DNA of 64,000 nucleotides, taken from Rhodoferax saidenbachensis (GTDB lineage: Bacteria; Pseudomonadota; Gammaproteobacteria; Burkholderiales; Burkholderiaceae_C). The position numbers and the translations under genes were made by a program. Below, piece after piece: positions 61,894 to 64,000 of this stretch (positions within the stretch are counted from its first letter, which is position 1; every line of letters begins with the position of its first letter). The stretch is from positions 186,001-250,000 of the forward strand of contig NZ_CP019239.1 of the NCBI RefSeq assembly GCF_001955715.1, written 5' to 3'. The notes beneath the pieces are model-generated. The model had not been told where the DNA came from. It saw only the letters and a program-made list of their open reading frames with translations, and did not search any database.

Positions 61894-63147
61894 ATGGAGA
61901 TGGCGGGGCCCCCTGTGGGCAAGTGGCAGCGCCTGGGGCAGTGGCTTCTCGCGCACATGCGGCAATACGATGTGGTTCAGGGAGAGGCAACGATGGAGTC
62001 CGTGCGCCGGCTCCGCGTCTTCGCGCTGGTGGTCCTGGTGCTCAATGTGGTGTATGTGTGCCTCTTCTGGCTGGGGAGGGACGGATCGGGCGGTGACTTG
62101 CAGGCCCGCTACCGCAACGCCATTGGTTGGGCCCATTTCTACATGGGGCTGGCGATGCTCTTGTTGGGCTTTCTGGCCTGGCGCCTGTTGCGCCAGAGTG
62201 AACGCGGCAGTTACCGCGCCATCGTGTTGCAACTGCTGGCCTGTGCCAGCGGCATGTTGTTCGCGATTGCCGTGTCGGTGATCGATCAGATGGTGACCTC
62301 CGGCATTACCCCGTTTGCGATTGTGTCGCTGCTGATCGCCGTGGTGTCGTTGATGCGCCCGGCCATGGCCATCCCGGTGTTCGGTGTGAACTACCTGGTT
62401 TTTTACCAGGTGGCCGATCTGACCCAGAAAGATCCAGCGTTGCTGGCCCGCATACGCGGAGATGCGCTGGTGGTATCCATTCTGAGTCTCGTGGTCTCGA
62501 CCCTGGTGCTGCGCCAGTACATGGGCTCTGTATTGTTGCGCCGCGAAATTGTGCGGGCGCACCAGGCGCTGGCCGAGAAACAGGCCGAGCTGGCCTTCAC
62601 CGCCACCCACGACGAGTTGACGGGCCTGTACAACCGACGCGAATTCATGCGTCTGGCGGTGATCGAACTGTCGCGCGCCTCGCGCACGCCGGGCCCGACT
62701 TGCCTGTTGATGCTGGACATCGACTTCTTCAAGAAAATCAATGACCAGCACGGCCACCCCGCGGGTGATGAAGTGCTGCAGCAGGTCGCCCAGCTTCTGA
62801 CCAAGGGCGTGCGCGCGATGGATGTGGTGGCGCGGCTCGGTGGCGAAGAGTTCATTGTGTTGCTGCCCAATACCGGGCGCGCCGGCGCCAGTGCCGTGGC
62901 GGAGAAGCTACGCATGACGCTGGCACAGGCGCCGCTGCAGTTGCAATCCCTGGCCTTGCCGGTGACGGCCAGTTTTGGCCTCAGCGAGTTGCCCGCAGGC
63001 ATGGCCGGTACCTTGGAAGATTTGTACAAGGCCGCTGACAAGGCCCTTTATGTGGCCAAGCGGCAAGGCCGCAACCGGGTGGAGTTTGATGTGGCGAAGT
63101 TCGATCCGCCGTCACCGAGTTTCCGCAGTCTCAGCGCTGGCGATTGA
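61894..63147 (+). CDS. Membrane-bound diguanylate cyclase (GGDEF)
   Basis: A 417-residue protein with about six transmembrane helices (residues 40-215), a short coiled linker and a GGDEF domain. The domain contains THDELTGLYNRREFM, LDIDFFKKINDQHGH and the active-site GGEEF. RAMD five residues before it is the RxxD inhibitory site, so product feedback is expected. It makes c-di-GMP, which MshE may sense. ATG 61894 is taken; a start 33 codons later (61993) would still keep the helices. No partner gene is adjacent. Confidence 0.91.
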   Translation: MEMAGPPVGKWQRLGQWLLAHMRQYDVVQGEATMESVRRLRVFALVVLVLNVVYVCLFWLGRDGSGGDLQARYRNAIGWAHFYMGLAMLLLGFLAWRLLRQSERGSYRAIVLQLLACASGMLFAIAVSVIDQMVTSGITPFAIVSLLIAVVSLMRPAMAIPVFGVNYLVFYQVADLTQKDPALLARIRGDALVVSILSLVVSTLVLRQYMGSVLLRREIVRAHQALAEKQAELAFTATHDELTGLYNRREFMRLAVIELSRASRTPGPTCLLMLDIDFFKKINDQHGHPAGDEVLQQVAQLLTKGVRAMDVVARLGGEEFIVLLPNTGRAGASAVAEKLRMTLAQAPLQLQSLALPVTASFGLSELPAGMAGTLEDLYKAADKALYVAKRQGRNRVEFDVAKFDPPSPSFRSLSAGD

Positions 63148-63208
63148 GGTGGTCCGAGGACGGAGGTAGGGGACAAATCCGCGCCAGGCTGCTATGCCCG
63201 CAGTGGTG

Positions 63209-63268
63209 AAACGTGGGGGCCAAATTTTCCGCAGGGCCGCCCCAAGGAAAATTAGCCCCCGAGGGGCT
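63209..63268. repeat. Dispersed repeat family C, copy 2
   Basis: GGGGGCCAAATTTTCC (63215-63230) pairs imperfectly with GGAAAATTAGCCCCC (63246-63260), and AGCCCC-CGA-GGGGCT follows (63254-63268). A half-copy, GTGGGGGCAATATTTTTAG, lies at 63367-63385 next to the lplT stop. The rest of 63148-63381 has no gene. Confidence 0.6.
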
Positions 63269-63381
63269 GAAGGCTGCGGCTCCAGAGCCACCTGCGTGGC
63301 TTCGGACAGCCTGAAGAGCCCTAGCCTCTGGCTGGGCCTGATCAGCGACCCGCGCAGCGGCGGAGCGTGGGGGCAATATTT

Positions 63382-64000
63382 TTAGCCGTGCAGGTTGTCG
63401 CTGCGCGCGATATCCAGCAGGTGTTCCACCTCTTCGGCATGTTCACGGCAGTTGCGTGCATGCCAGCGTTTGATCAGCCACATGAAGCCTGCCACCACCA
63501 CACCAAACACGGTGATGGCGCCAAAGGCGGAAAGCCCCATGCCGGTGGACAGGCTGTAGAACGCGCCCAGTCCCAGAATGCAGGCCTGTTCGTTGAAGTT
63601 CTGCACCGCGATGGAACGCCCTGCGCCCATCAGGTTATGGCCGCGGTGCTGCAGCAGCGCATTCATGGGCACCACCAGAAACCCCCCCAGGCCACCCAGC
63701 AAGATCAGGAACGGCGCTGCCACCCAGACGTTGGTAATGAAATTGAGCAGGATCACCAGCAGGCCCATGGCGATACCCAGCGGCATCACATTGGTCGCCT
63801 GGTCCAACTTCATGCGCATGGAGGCTGCCACGGCACCGACGGCCGTACCGATGGCCACCACGCCCACCAGTGCCGAGGCCTGCGTCACGCTGTAACCCAG
63901 TGCCGCTGCGGCCCAAGCCAGCACGATGTAGCGCAGGTTGCCACTGACCCCCCAGAACAGGGTGGTGGTGGAGAGTGAAATCTGGCCCAGCCGGTCGCGC
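63382..64000 (-). CDS. lplT: Lysophospholipid transporter LplT, 3' part
   Basis: The last 205 residues of a major-facilitator transporter that flips lysophospholipids across the inner membrane for reacylation. The frame is open to the window end, so the 5' half is missing. LplT-like blocks are visible: GGLGGFLVVPMNALLQHRGH and GAGRSIAVQNFNEQA, together with several hydrophobic helices. The C-terminus is longer and more charged than in E. coli (ending EVEHLLDIARSDNLHG). In E. coli the gene is fused in operon with aas; that neighbour would be outside the window. Confidence 0.88.
   Translation of the reverse strand, partial: RDRLGQISLSTTTLFWGVSGNLRYIVLAWAAAALGYSVTQASALVGVVAIGTAVGAVAASMRMKLDQATNVMPLGIAMGLLVILLNFITNVWVAAPFLILLGGLGGFLVVPMNALLQHRGHNLMGAGRSIAVQNFNEQACILGLGAFYSLSTGMGLSAFGAITVFGVVVAGFMWLIKRWHARNCREHAEEVEHLLDIARSDNLHG

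Overview
The window looks like a chromosomal segment of a betaproteobacterium of the order Burkholderiales, probably a Rhodoferax/Polaromonas-like member of the Comamonadaceae. This is inferred from GC-rich coding sequence, SAH riboswitches on methionine synthase genes, a glnK-amtB operon with a sigma-54 promoter, and a dispersed repeat whose core contains GCAAGCAGCTACTAAA. No rRNA, tRNA, CRISPR array, integrase or transposase gene was seen. The only mobile-looking DNA is short and non-autonomous.

Layout. 1-4915: ytfQ-ytfR-ytfT-yjfF, an ABC importer of the galactofuranose type. 5364-10860: chemotaxis receptor, universal stress protein, Lig E-type exported DNA ligase, phosphoesterase, LysR regulator and a small membrane protein. 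11020-17504: GTP-dependent PEP carboxykinase (pckG), an unlisted 44-residue membrane protein, a tandem AAA+ ATPase, a DUF2804 protein and a small unknown gene. 17612-21158: recQ, then the homocysteine half of methionine synthase (metH1). 21189-24172: an exported vanadium-haloperoxidase-like protein and an FG-GAP/ASPIC protein, divergent from the xylose genes. 24393-31495: xylF-xylH-xylG-xylR-xylB-xylA, a complete xylose uptake and isomerase route under a ROK-type XylR. 31515-35057: a cyclic-nucleotide-binding protein and the folate/B12/AdoMet half of methionine synthase (metH2). 35192-52784: a glycine-zipper protein and a complete MSHA-type type IV pilus locus. 52837-56514: comM/yifB and glnK-amtB. 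56723-63147: aldose epimerase, SMP-30 lactonase, glcE-glcF, a glutathione peroxidase and a diguanylate cyclase. 63382-64000: 3' part of lplT.

How the genes work together. Two sugar ABC importers, xylose isomerase/kinase, an epimerase-lactonase pair and glycolate oxidase subunits point to pentose, hexose and glycolate use, with pckG supplying gluconeogenesis. Methionine synthase is split into two genes 11 kb apart, and each half has its own SAH riboswitch. The MSHA pilus ATPase carries a c-di-GMP-binding N-terminal domain, and a diguanylate cyclase with an inhibitory site lies 10 kb beyond the pilus cluster.

Most notable signals. (1) The metH1 SAH riboswitch (19702-19788) is separated from its ribosome-binding site by a 268-bp palindromic MITE-like element (19799-20066), inserted in what should be the loop of the expression-platform hairpin. 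(2) A second element of that family lies at 58493-58766. The two share a 47-48-bp core hairpin, but their flanking arms differ in sequence while staying self-complementary. (3) At least eight copies of a roughly 60-bp dispersed repeat occur, two of them read in frame inside proteins. (4) A XylR operator-like site overlaps the xylF promoter. (5) The half-blocks of the MSHA locus are in swapped order compared with Vibrio.
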